Positions 13,546 to 21,932 of a stretch of DNA of 29,786 nucleotides are shown piece by piece. Under the pieces are notes generated by a model that ran no database searches, was not told where the DNA came from, and worked only from the letters and a program-made list of their open reading frames with translations. The stretch spans positions 1 to 29,786 of the forward strand of contig JADHYX010000216.1 in the NCBI GenBank assembly GCA_027604685.1. The letters are read 5' to 3'. The stretch is from Lobulomyces angularis. Lineage: Eukaryota > Chytridiomycota > Chytridiomycetes > Lobulomycetales > Lobulomycetaceae. Within the stretch, counting starts at the first letter, position 1, and each line of letters starts with the position of its first letter. Position numbers and translations under genes: made by a program.

Positions 13546-14522
13546 CTAAATTTCATTAGAAATATTATGAATGTCCACATTACTATAAAAATGTACACCA
13601 GTGGAATTATTGGTTAATTTAGAGGCCACAATGCACATAGCTCTCCCAACAAGTTTCTAAAAATTAAATTGCAATTAAAGTTTTTTTAAAATACATTATT
13701 CAAACCCCAGGAACTGTAAAGCTTTTGGGATTACCAATTAAACTTGAAAACCCCATTGCAAGACTTTCAGCAAATCTCTCGTTATCTCTTTTCTCTCCAT
13801 TTTCTAAAAGTAGTAATGCTGGTCTAAAAATAGACAAAGAGTCAAATCTTCATCACAAAAATAAAATGTAAAAAAATTTATTAATTTCTCTCTTTAAAAT
13901 TACCCCAATTCTTTAATATCTCTTTCAAGTAACCCTTTTGTCTTTGGGTAAAGAAAAAAACTATTTTCATCACTATTTGAACTTGTCAAGAGTAAAAAAT
14001 GCTTTTTTTCTTTTGTACTATTTGTTTTGAAAATTTTTGCTACATTTAAAGTGTATCCGTGATCTATCTTAATAAAATTTTCTGCACTTCCTGCAACAGC
14101 CCTAAGTAGTTTTGAGTGACATTTGTTTTAAGATCCCATTATTACCTTGTCGTTCCTAAAATTGAATTAAAGTTTAGTTAAACATTATAATGTATGTTTC
14201 AATGTTTATTTGTGTAAAAGATTATTTAAATTTACAAACCTAAAGTAGATATGCCGATGTCAAAGTTTTTAAAATCTTCCTTCACTAAATACATTAATGA
14301 GGTGAAAAATTAACTTAAGATCATACCACACTCCAAATCTTCAAAATTAATAATTTTTTGCTCAAAGATATGTAAATTAGTTAATTCACTTTTTGAGTAT
14401 TCCTCCGGGTAAAGTTTTCTGGTAAATAACGTTACTTTTGAAAATTTGTTGGAAGCTAACAACTCTTTTACTAGGTGTTTTCCACACAATCCGGTTCCTC
14501 CTATAACAAAAACTGAAAACAT
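13546..14522 (-). CDS. HTATIP2: HTATIP2/FMP52-like NAD(P)-binding oxidoreductase
   Basis: This atypical short-chain dehydrogenase family is called TIP30/HTATIP2 in animals and Fmp52 (mitochondrial outer membrane) in fungi; the substrate is not settled. The start 'MFSVFVIGGTGLCGKHLVK' is the Rossmann dinucleotide-binding loop GGTGLCG. It is followed by 'SKVTLFTRK', 'DFKNFDIGISTLGTTR', then 'NFIKIDHGYTLNVAK', 'HFLLLTSS' and 'FLYPKTKGLLERDIKELG', in the order seen in human HTATIP2 (CLGTTRG, HFNLLSSKGA, FLYLQVKGEVE). Six exons are inferred; one, 14146-14155, is only 10 nt (see findings). Exon 1 ends GAGTGTG|GTATGA. The final exon reads 'KLVGRAMCIVASKL' and stops at TAG 13546-13548. It is convergent with the Ariadne gene, 215 bp apart. 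Confidence 0.88.
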
Positions 14523-15081
14523 TTAAATTCTATCAATTTTTTTTACCAACTTTTTATTACACATTTTGCGGCATTTACATTTCTCCGACTACATATTTGT
14601 AATGAAGCATCAAAACTTGATTAAAATTAAAAAAACAGTCTTAAAAGGAGGAAGTAGACATCATTTCTTCTTAACAGCTTGTACTGTTAAAAATTAATTA
14701 ACAAATTTCAGTTTTCTGTTTCGATATCAAGACAATTTACTTTTACTAAAAAACCACAGAAAGTTGAAATTTGTGGACATACTTAAGCAATTTTATCCTA
14801 AATCTAAAAGGATCTTTATTACATTAAGGTTAACATAATTGGTTATAGAACACATGACTACAACTAATTTCTTGAAATTTCTATTTGCGTATGCATGGTT
14901 GTTTACTTTTCAGATTAATCTTTCTACAAATAGTAACATGTTATTAGCAATCTTTTTGTATTTTTTTACTATGAAATTTGTAAATGATAGTTTTTCAAAA
15001 TTTATGCAGCTGTTACACTGATAATACCTTGAAAAAAAATTGTTTTATTTTTTTATTAATAGAAACTTAAAAAAAAAAATT
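14523..15081. other. Intergenic between HTATIP2-like and NDUFV2 genes
   Basis: 559 bp between two outward-facing starts. Short open frames exist, e.g. ATG at about 14604 giving 'MKHQNLIKIKKTVLKGG' and a hydrophobic 60-codon frame at 14839-15021, but neither resembles a known family and neither has good splice context. A small unrecognised gene cannot be excluded. Promoters for both neighbours are expected here. Confidence 0.4.
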
Positions 15082-16049
<968 letters not shown>

Positions 16050-16378
16050 AGGAATATACACTTCTAAAAATTTTTAATTTTTTAACCTAATATTTCTAAT
16101 ATCAATTATTTGAAAATACATGTCTATCGAAAGTCCACTTAACTAATTTTCATTTTATTTATATAGTTATTAGTGAATTAAAATTTCGTATCATTGTTAA
16201 TAAAGTTAAGTGGTAATTTATATTTAAAAAGACAGTTTTGGAAAAAATAATTTAGCTGTATTCAGTAAAAAATGAACTCCTAACCAAATAAAATAATAAA
16301 AGGTTTATTAAAAGGCTATGAAAAAAAAAAAAAAAATTTTACAAGATTAATAAATTTTTATAAATTTTAATGAAAATA
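16050..16378. other. Convergent 3' intergenic NDUFV2 / NDUFB2
   Basis: 329 bp between two converging stops. It contains AATAAA at 16199-16204, a plausible poly(A) signal for NDUFV2, and an A-run at about 16320-16336. No coding frame is seen. Confidence 0.5.
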
Positions 16379-16814
16379 TTAATGTTGATTATCCGTAGCT
16401 TCAAAAAAAATAAATAGTACAAAAAAAAAAAGTTTAGTATAAAATTAAAGTTAAATAATACCTAAACGAGTTCCATACTTTTTATCAACTTGTTCTAAAT
16501 AATGAATAGCTTCAGGTTCTCCCCATGGGTGATGTCCAAACTAGAAAAAAGTATGAGTCACAGAAGAAATTTCATTTATAATAAGATATTCAATTATAAC
16601 AAAAAGAAATTAATACAAAATGATGGGGACCATCTTCCTTCATTCTGTACATAAGAAAAAACCAAAGGTGAGCACAAAAAATCTTAGTAAAAAGTCTTCC
16701 TTTGACTCTAGGTGGTGGAACAAAACCTCTGACAAATAACCATTTAAATAACAAAATTAAAGTTGATGTTCACCTATAATGCTTTTCTATTCCATATGGT
16801 GCTTTGCCTGCCAT
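16379..16814 (-). CDS. NDUFB2: NADH:ubiquinone oxidoreductase beta subunit 2 (AGGG) of complex I
   Basis: A small accessory subunit of the complex I membrane arm. The spliced protein is about 83 residues. 'GFVPPPRVKGRLFTK' leads into one membrane helix 'HLWFFLMYRMKEDGPHHF' and 'FGHHPWGEPEAIHYLEQ'. The W..F..YR..KDGP..HPW signature is that of the NDUFB2/AGGG family, especially the plant and fungal forms. Exon 1 (16814-16774) ends CATTATAG|GTGAAC; exon 2 ends at GTATTAATTT; exon 3 ends either at a read-through TAA just after 'TRLG' or, preferred, via a GTATTATTTAA..TTTGAAG intron with a TACTAAAC branch site to 'ATDNQH' and TAA 16379. It is divergent from the LYR gene with a 76-bp spacer. Confidence 0.85.
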
Positions 16815-16890
16815 TAAAAATTATTTTTATTTGAAAGTTGAATGAAAGTGAAACCCGAATTCAGGTTTTTTTTTTTTTTAGCTTTTGAAA
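16815..16890. promoter_or_regulatory. 76-bp divergent promoter, NDUFB2 / LYR gene
   Basis: Only 76 bp separate the two start codons of outward-facing mitochondrial genes, so both transcription starts must lie within it or within each other's coding region. It ends in a T-rich tract (about 16866-16879) followed by AG. Shared regulation is inferred from spacing alone. Confidence 0.55.
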
Positions 16891-17229
16891 ATGCAATTAG
16901 ATGTGAGCAGATCATGCCAAATTTACAGAAAAGCACTTAAAATAATAAGATACTATCCCCTTAAAGTTCATAGATTCAAATTAGCCTACAACACAAGAGA
17001 GATAATTGAAGCTTATAAAAATGAAACTGATGAAAATTTTTTAAATGAGTTGTTTAAAAGAGGGGAAAGAGATTTAAAAGTGTTGAATGCTTTTAGTTTA
17101 TTAAAAAATGACAAAGATCTTTTTAAATTGATGAAAGAATTGGCATTGTTCAATCCTAACAGCGAGCATAAAGGGTGGTTACCTACTTTTAAAGGAAATG
17201 CTACAGTGATGAAGAGTAGAAACCGCTAG
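16891..17229 (+). CDS. LYR-motif (complex1_LYR) mitochondrial protein
   Basis: An intronless 112-residue protein beginning 'MQLDVSRSCQIYRKALK'. The LYR-type tripeptide appears as IYR, followed by the family's basic helix, 'IIEAYKNETDENFLNELF' and 'GERDLKVLN', which corresponds to the 'G..DLK.L' helix of LYRM proteins. LYR proteins are small matrix adaptors that bind acyl-carrier protein; they include complex I subunits (NDUFA6, NDUFB9), ISD11, ETFRF1 and assembly factors for complexes II and III. Lying beside two complex I genes suggests a complex I role, but the residues do not separate these subfamilies; ETFRF1/LYRM2-like is about as good a match. Start taken at the first ATG, 16891; an in-frame TTG two codons upstream was ignored. 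Confidence 0.8.
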   Translation: MQLDVSRSCQIYRKALKIIRYYPLKVHRFKLAYNTREIIEAYKNETDENFLNELFKRGERDLKVLNAFSLLKNDKDLFKLMKELALFNPNSEHKGWLPTFKGNATVMKSRNR

Positions 17230-17530
17230 AACCAAATATATTAGCTACATCGTCACGAATAATTTGCAGCAAAAAGTTCAAATTTAAAATTAATTATTGT
17301 TTTCAAATACTGTATGATTTATTTTTGCATTTTTGAAAATTTTATTGGTAAAACTTTTGGAACGAAACGTAATTGTGTAATGAGGAATGTCAAACAATAA
17401 GCGTTCGCAACGTTGTAAACAAAGAAAATTTAGTGAAAGAATTATTGTTAGACTATTTGTTTTTCTTAAAAAATTGTTAAAATTATTTAAATATTTATAA
17501 ATAAAAAAAAATAAATTACTAAAAAGAAAT
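17230..17530. other. Convergent 3' intergenic, LYR / WW-BPL_N genes
   Basis: 301 bp between converging stops, A+T-rich. A minus-strand open frame of 87 codons crosses it but is low complexity with no recognisable motif. Nothing else is seen. Confidence 0.4.
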
Positions 17531-18642
17531 TTACAGTACAAAGTTGTCATCACATAACTGCCTAACAGTTTTACAGCCGATATCCCATGCCATTTTGTCT
17601 ACAACTTTTGCGTGTTTATTACCCCAATTTTCCATAGCTTCAGGATGTCCACCCATTAAGCATACTCTACCATTATTATATTTGCGTATTAATATCTGCA
17701 CCGTTTGGTCTTTAGTGTAACGGCTTAAAATCTTTAACTTTCCAGGTATATCCTGTTGGGTGCCTAATTCTGGTGGTTCTTCTGTATAAATTAATCTCGT
17801 CTGGTTCTCGAATATAACTTCACTGAGAAGAGGTTTATATTTTCCTTTTTTTGAAGAATAAGGCGAAGATTTTTCCGTCAAGTTTAAACATTTCGGACCA
17901 GTAAGATAAGCTCCAAGACAGATACCTAATTAAAGAGATAAACTGAAAAAAAAAAAGAAGTAGTAGAGAGAATTACCTAAATATCTTCCACCACACGAAA
18001 CAAAATTTCTTATACTTGCAATGTCACTGTCAGTTAGCTTTCTAAACAGTTTGTCCACATCCATGTTGCCTCCTGGTTGTACATATAACTGAACTTCACT
18101 TAGAACCAAATTTTTTTCTATTTCACCTATCCCACAGTACTTCACCGACCAACCATCGCTTTGCAACATCCTTCCTATATCCTCAGAACAAGCACTTTCC
18201 GCTTCGTCACATCGTTTTCTTAAGAATATTAAGGCAGTTTTACGAAAGTTCTGTTCGGGACATAACGAAGATCCATATTGAAGATTGGAAAGCGATGATG
18301 GAGGTGTGAAAGGAGGTGGAAACCATTGAGAAATTCCTAAATTTTGTATACCCAGTTACAACATTTTTCATAAATGGTTGCAAACTTACCAGTAGCCGTG
18401 TTTACGAAAAAATCTCTACCAGTATTAGGATCAAACTGACTACAAAAAAATCAAGAAACTTCATTAAGTATAAAAGCAATAATTTGCAAGGAAGCATCAA
18501 AGAAAAAGAAGAAATTTGATAGTTTTGGTAGAAAATAAAAAATAAATAAATTAACTCATTACCTTATCCATCCAGGGGGAAGAACTAATGGGGGAGGAAG
18601 TTGATATTTTTGCTGATTATTGTTGCTGTGGAAAACCTTCAT
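17531..18642 (-). CDS. WW domain + BPL_N glutamine-amidotransferase-like protein
   Basis: A four-exon gene encoding about 294 residues. Residues 20-50 form a WW domain: 'LPPGWISQFDPNTGRDFF' then 'VNTATGISQWFPPP', with both tryptophans and the terminal proline. From about residue 75 the protein resembles the N-terminal domain of biotin-protein ligase (BPL_N), a class I glutamine-amidotransferase fold: 'LYVQPGGNMDVDK', 'IRNFVSCGGRYLGICLGAYL' and 'VCLMGGHPEAMENW'. The nucleophile-elbow cysteine (ICLGAYL) and the His-x-Glu (GHPE) of a GATase triad are present. There is no biotin-ligase catalytic domain, so this is a stand-alone BPL_N protein; its reaction is unknown. WW domains bind proline-rich peptides. 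Junctions: ATAAG|GTAATG, ACTG|GTAAGT, TTAG|GTAATT. Start ATG 18640-18642; stop TAA 17531. Confidence 0.82.
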
Positions 18643-19500
18643 TAAAAACTCAATTTATTCTTTTAATGAGGAGAAAAATTTTTCAAAAATGTGGCTGTTT
18701 AAAAGGTTTCCATATAATTTTTCATTAGATTTTTTGTTAAATTCTGATAAATTTTTTAACTTTGTTAAAAATTTTTTTGTTAATTTTTATAAATTTTGTG
18801 CATTGAAACAAATTCTTTTTTTTTTTTGAAATTAAATACATATTTTATAATATATTCAAAAAAAAGAGAGAATGTGCATAAGGACTAAATAGCTGCTTTA
18901 CATTTTACAGTAAAATGCTTAATAGTTCGTTGCTGCTATGCTACAACTTTCAATTAAACAGTTATTGGGCTTCCTTTATTTCTGTTGTGGTTTCCGCCAC
19001 TTAGGAACATCAAAATAAAATGCAAATTCCATATTAAATTTAAATATTATATTGTATCGAAAATATTTTATTATTCAAAACATCAATCCAAAAATTGTTT
19101 TAACTGCAACTTAAGTTACTCACATTTTGAAATTTCCCGAGTTTTTTAAACACGTATTTTATATTTTTTATCAAAAATTTATTATTTTTTACTTAAATAC
19201 AAGTTTCAGCTATTTTTTTAAACAACACACCACAACTGTTAAAAACAAATTCAAATGACCTTTTTTTTAATATCAGCAATTCACAAATGTCAAACGAAAA
19301 AAATTTTGGCCAACCATTCAAATTTTACGAACAAATCGAATAGTCTAACTCTCTGCAACAAAAATACAACTACTGCGACTCAATCTGACTCTAGCGTATC
19401 TGAGATTTGCGTAGAAAAAGATCATTAATTTAAGACTGTTTCTATAGTGGTTAATTCATCATACTCAATCCTCGGGTGGCTTTAAATTACTTTTTTCAGT
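18643..19500. other. Intergenic between WW-BPL_N gene and Fanzor island
   Basis: 858 bp. It holds the WW-BPL_N promoter and, at its right end, the sequence just beyond the minus Fanzor copy. A short GTGG/CCAC stem-like stretch occurs near 18985-19000. I found no tRNA-like or protein-coding signal. Confidence 0.4.
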
Positions 19501-19534
19501 TCACTAGTGCTTGCGCATTATCTTTTTGAACATT
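19501..19534 (-). repeat. Fanzor end repeat, copy A (inverted relative to copy B)
   Basis: Read on the minus strand it begins AATGTTCAAAAAGATAATG and ends CACTAGTGA. It differs from the block at 21773-21806 at four positions only. It lies about 90 bp after the stop codon of the minus Fanzor copy, where the right end of a Fanzor/TnpB element is expected. Confidence 0.8.
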
Positions 19535-19624
19535 TATCAATTATTCATAAAAATAATACAACAAACACCAATTCATATATTTAAATATTAACATAGTGAA
19601 AACTAAGTTGAAAATAAATCTATA
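19501..19624 (-). ncRNA. Candidate omega-RNA / right-end region of minus Fanzor copy
   Basis: The 124 bp after the stop resemble the 108 bp after the other copy's stop although neither is coding. Near its start (19590-19609) the RNA could form a hairpin with loop UUUUCA: G-C, A-U, U-A, a U.U mismatch, C-G, A-U, A-U. In Fanzor and TnpB systems the guide RNA scaffold spans the ORF 3' end and the right end, with the guide read from the flank beyond. Role here is inferred. Confidence 0.45.
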
Positions 19625-20623
19625 TTATTTACAAAGATGCTTTGGTCTACTACCATCTACTATATAACCTTCAACAACTGATTTTATATTTAAAGTTGCT
19701 ACATCATCTCTGTTCCATAATCTTTCTTTTCCATTAGGTTGTTGACAAATTTCGCTTTTGCAGCGTAACAACCCATGTACTTTATCGAACCTCTTAACCC
19801 ATGGCCTTGGTGATATTCTGTATTTAAAAACATTTAAAGATCTTTTTTTGCAACCAGGACAAATTGAAGATGTCAAGTATTCATTGCATAAAAAAACACA
19901 AAAACCTGCTTTTTTAAACATCTTTCTAAAACCTTTTCCCTTTGTTGGAGCTTGATGTTTCATACTTGTTTTTGACCAATCTCCAATGATTATTGTGGTA
20001 TTTTCTCCACTACCAAAAGTTTCTCTAACATTTTTAATAAATTTACTTTCAGATTTTTGAATATTGATAAATGTATTCAATTTAAGTTTTCTAAAAATTG
20101 ATTGTCTATAAACTTCTTCGTTCTGGTAAAACTTTAAAAAAAAATCCTTCATGTAACAGTTCCATTTTTCTCTATTCAAAGTTTTTTTAGTTTTTTCAAA
20201 ATCAACATTTTGATCATTAACATGAATTTTAAGTTTTTCTCGAATTTTTTTGTAACGTTTTAAACCACTTTCTTGTCTCCGCTGCATTTGTGTATATCGG
20301 ATTTTCTTTTCATTACTTCCAAGACAATACAACAAATCTCTTTTATTTGGATCTATGTAAACTTTATTTGACTGTAAATCGGCAAGATTATCTTGAAAGT
20401 ATTCAGTTTTTTCTGGTTTTTTTCTTTTTTTTCCTCTTGGTACTCCAATATTTTCATCTCTATGAGGTTTAGGCGAAGATAATAAAACACAGATTGAAAT
20501 CCCATCCGTTCGTATCATCCCGTTGAAGCTCATGTTACTTCTTGATCGAAAAGCTTTGTTGTCAGTTTTAAAAACAGTAGACCATACAGTTTCTTTTACT
20601 GATTTAATATGAAAAAAAACCAT
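19625..20623 (-). CDS. Fanzor (eukaryotic TnpB-like RNA-guided nuclease), RuvC half, N-terminally truncated
   Basis: An intronless frame of 332 residues. Fanzors descend from TnpB and cut DNA guided by an omega-RNA encoded at the element's right end. Visible motifs: 'GMIRTDGISICVLL' (residues 35-48) preceding RuvC; RuvC-I 'YIDPNKRDLLY' with Asp91; 'IIIGDWS' (211-217); RuvC-II 'CNEYLTSS' with Glu248; zinc ribbon Cys255/Cys258 and Cys288/Cys293; RuvC-III 'NRDDVATLNI' with Asp306. The catalytic set and all four zinc cysteines are intact. Full-length relatives carry several hundred more N-terminal residues (RNA-binding and recognition lobes); here a stop codon (TGA) sits immediately before the ATG and upstream DNA belongs to the second, opposite copy, so that half is absent. 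It is probably not a complete nuclease, but the open frame suggests recent truncation or retained use. Confidence 0.88.
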   Translation of the reverse strand: MVFFHIKSVKETVWSTVFKTDNKAFRSRSNMSFNGMIRTDGISICVLLSSPKPHRDENIGVPRGKKRKKPEKTEYFQDNLADLQSNKVYIDPNKRDLLYCLGSNEKKIRYTQMQRRQESGLKRYKKIREKLKIHVNDQNVDFEKTKKTLNREKWNCYMKDFFLKFYQNEEVYRQSIFRKLKLNTFINIQKSESKFIKNVRETFGSGENTTIIIGDWSKTSMKHQAPTKGKGFRKMFKKAGFCVFLCNEYLTSSICPGCKKRSLNVFKYRISPRPWVKRFDKVHGLLRCKSEICQQPNGKERLWNRDDVATLNIKSVVEGYIVDGSRPKHLCK

Positions 20624-20636
20624 TCAAATCAAGAAA
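20618..20636 (+). repeat. 19-bp direct repeat at the Fanzor-Fanzor junction (unit 1)
   Basis: AACCATTCAAATCAAGAAA lies exactly between the two copies and contains the start codon of the minus copy on its other strand. The same sequence with one change (AACCATTCAAACCAAGAAA) occurs at 20765-20783 inside the pseudogene. This suggests a copied patch at the rearrangement junction. Confidence 0.7.
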
Positions 20637-21698
20637 TGGAAGGTTTTTTCAGGTTCGATTGAAACCGATGGAGTTTCAATTACTGTTTGTTTAGAAGACA
20701 TTACAACAAACAATAAAAAAAAGAATAGAAAAGGAAAAAAAAGAAAAAAACCAGACGATACTCCAACCATTCAAACCAAGAAAGAAGAACAACCCAATCG
20801 TAGTAAACCAAAAAAAAGGTTTTACCACCAGAATATTTTCAAGACAATATTTTAAAGGAAAATCATGTTTATATTGATCCAAATAAAAGAGATTTATTAT
20901 ATTGATTGGGTAAAAACAAATTTTTAATAAATTATTAAAAATATTTTTTATATAAAATGGTGATGAGAAACTTAGATATACTCAAATGCAAAGAAGACAT
21001 GAAAGTAGATCTAAACATTACGAATTTAGTAGAAAAAAATTGGAAAATGGTAATAAACTTTTAACAAAACAAGATGTTTACATAAAAAATGGTCCAAGAA
21101 ATTTTATTTACTTATCCATGCAGAAAGCTACTTGATCCAGTTGCATATAATCTTTTTAAAGGATTACTTGTACCGTTTTCTCAATTAGAATTACACTATC
21201 GGAACTCACTATTTAGAAAATTGAAACTAAATGCTTACATAATTACTCAAAAATCTGAAACTAAATTTTTAAAAAAATTCAAAGAAAAATGTGGTGATAA
21301 AAAAGCACAACAGTGTTAATTGGAGATTGGTAAAGGACGGCTATGAAATACCAAGTTCCAATAAATGGAAGGGTTTAGGGAGAAGTTTAAAAAAGCAGGA
21401 TATCAAGTTTGTTTCGTTAATGAATTTTTAACTTCTTCAATATTCCCAAATTGTAAAACGAGATCTTTAGAAATATTTAAAAAAAAGACAACACCCTAAC
21501 CCCAGTAAAAAAGAAAAATTAGTAGTAGTTCATGGATTGCTTTGTTGTAAAAACAAAAATTGTAAGCAAACTTTGAATATTGGTGGTGTATCACTTGAAA
21601 GATTATGGAATAGGGATGACGTTGCTACTCTAAATTTGAAGGATGTAGTTCAAAGTACTTTACTTCACGGAGTTAGACTAATTTATTTAAGTAGATAA
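20637..21698 (+). pseudogene. Second Fanzor copy, degraded (stops, frameshifts, intron-like insertion)
   Basis: Homologous to the minus copy along its whole length but in shifting frames. It begins 'KVFSGSIETDGVSITVCLED', has a basic linker, then 'VYIDPNKRDLLY' (RuvC-I) followed at once by a TGA (20903-20905). An A+T-rich insertion starting GTAAAA follows, then 'RYTQMQRRHESRS', 'YRNSLFRKLKLNAYI', 'VLIGDW', 'NEFLTSSIFPNC' (first zinc cysteine replaced by Phe) and 'RLWNRDDVATLNLKDVV', ending at TAA 21698. Several frame changes and stops separate these blocks, so it cannot encode a nuclease. It lacks the same N-terminal half as the minus copy. The two differ at many residues, so they are paralogues rather than a recent duplication. 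Confidence 0.85.
20765..20783 (+). repeat. 19-bp direct repeat (unit 2, inside Fanzor pseudogene)
   Basis: Matches 20618-20636 at 18 of 19 positions and lies 147 bp downstream, within the basic linker region of the plus-strand Fanzor remnant. Confidence 0.7.
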
Positions 21699-21806
21699 AC
21701 CATATGTTTTTTCCTAAATAGTTTTCGCTATTTTATTTTTAAATTGGTGGTTGGTTTTTTTTTTGAATATTTAATGTTCAAAAACATAATGCCCAAACAC
21801 TAATGA
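21699..21806 (+). ncRNA. Candidate omega-RNA / right-end region of plus Fanzor remnant
   Basis: The 108 bp following the remnant's stop contain AAATAG-TTTTCG-CTATTT at 21716-21733, a 6-bp stem with the same position and loop type as in the other copy. The fifth pair is A-U here and C-G there, a compensatory difference. The region ends in the 34-bp shared block. Since the protein gene is dead, any RNA from here would have to act with a protein encoded elsewhere. Function is inferred. Confidence 0.42.
21773..21806 (+). repeat. Fanzor end repeat, copy B
   Basis: Begins AATGTTCAAAAACATAATG and ends CACTAATGA; inverted partner of 19501-19534, with 30 of 34 positions the same. It ends 126 bp before the KIF9 stop codon, so the island sits right against the 3' end of KIF9. 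Confidence 0.8.
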
Positions 21807-21932
21807 GATGAAATCTAATAATGTAATAATAGAGGAATTTTTTATTGTTTTTTATAACTTAATTTACGTTACAATTAAAAAGTGTATAGTAAAATTATTC
21901 AGATACAAACTGATTAGAATATTTATAGTTTT

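Larger units (their letters stand above)
19501..21806. mobile_element. Fanzor island: two head-to-head Fanzor copies between 34-bp inverted repeats
   Basis: The unit consists of a minus-strand Fanzor frame (19625-20623), a plus-strand Fanzor pseudogene (about 20637-21698), and a related non-coding flank after each stop. The flanks finish in 34-bp blocks (19501-19534 and 21773-21806) that are inverted relative to each other and agree at 30 of 34 positions. Outside these blocks similarity is lost by eye. No target-site duplication is evident at the outer edges. It could be one composite element or two solo elements that inserted or rearranged head to head; the identical truncation point favours a rearrangement. 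Confidence 0.7.

Noticed and set aside
14839..15021. 60-codon hydrophobic frame upstream of NDUFV2
   Set aside because: Low complexity, rich in F/L/I from A+T content, no supporting motif.
20650..20670. GGTTCGATT, like a tRNA T-loop
   Set aside because: It lies inside the Fanzor remnant's coding similarity and no acceptor, D or anticodon arms can be folded around it.
19501..21806. Reading the 34-bp inverted repeats as TIRs of a classical DNA transposon
   Set aside because: No target-site duplication is visible, there is no DDE transposase, and each repeat is better explained as the right end of its own Fanzor copy.
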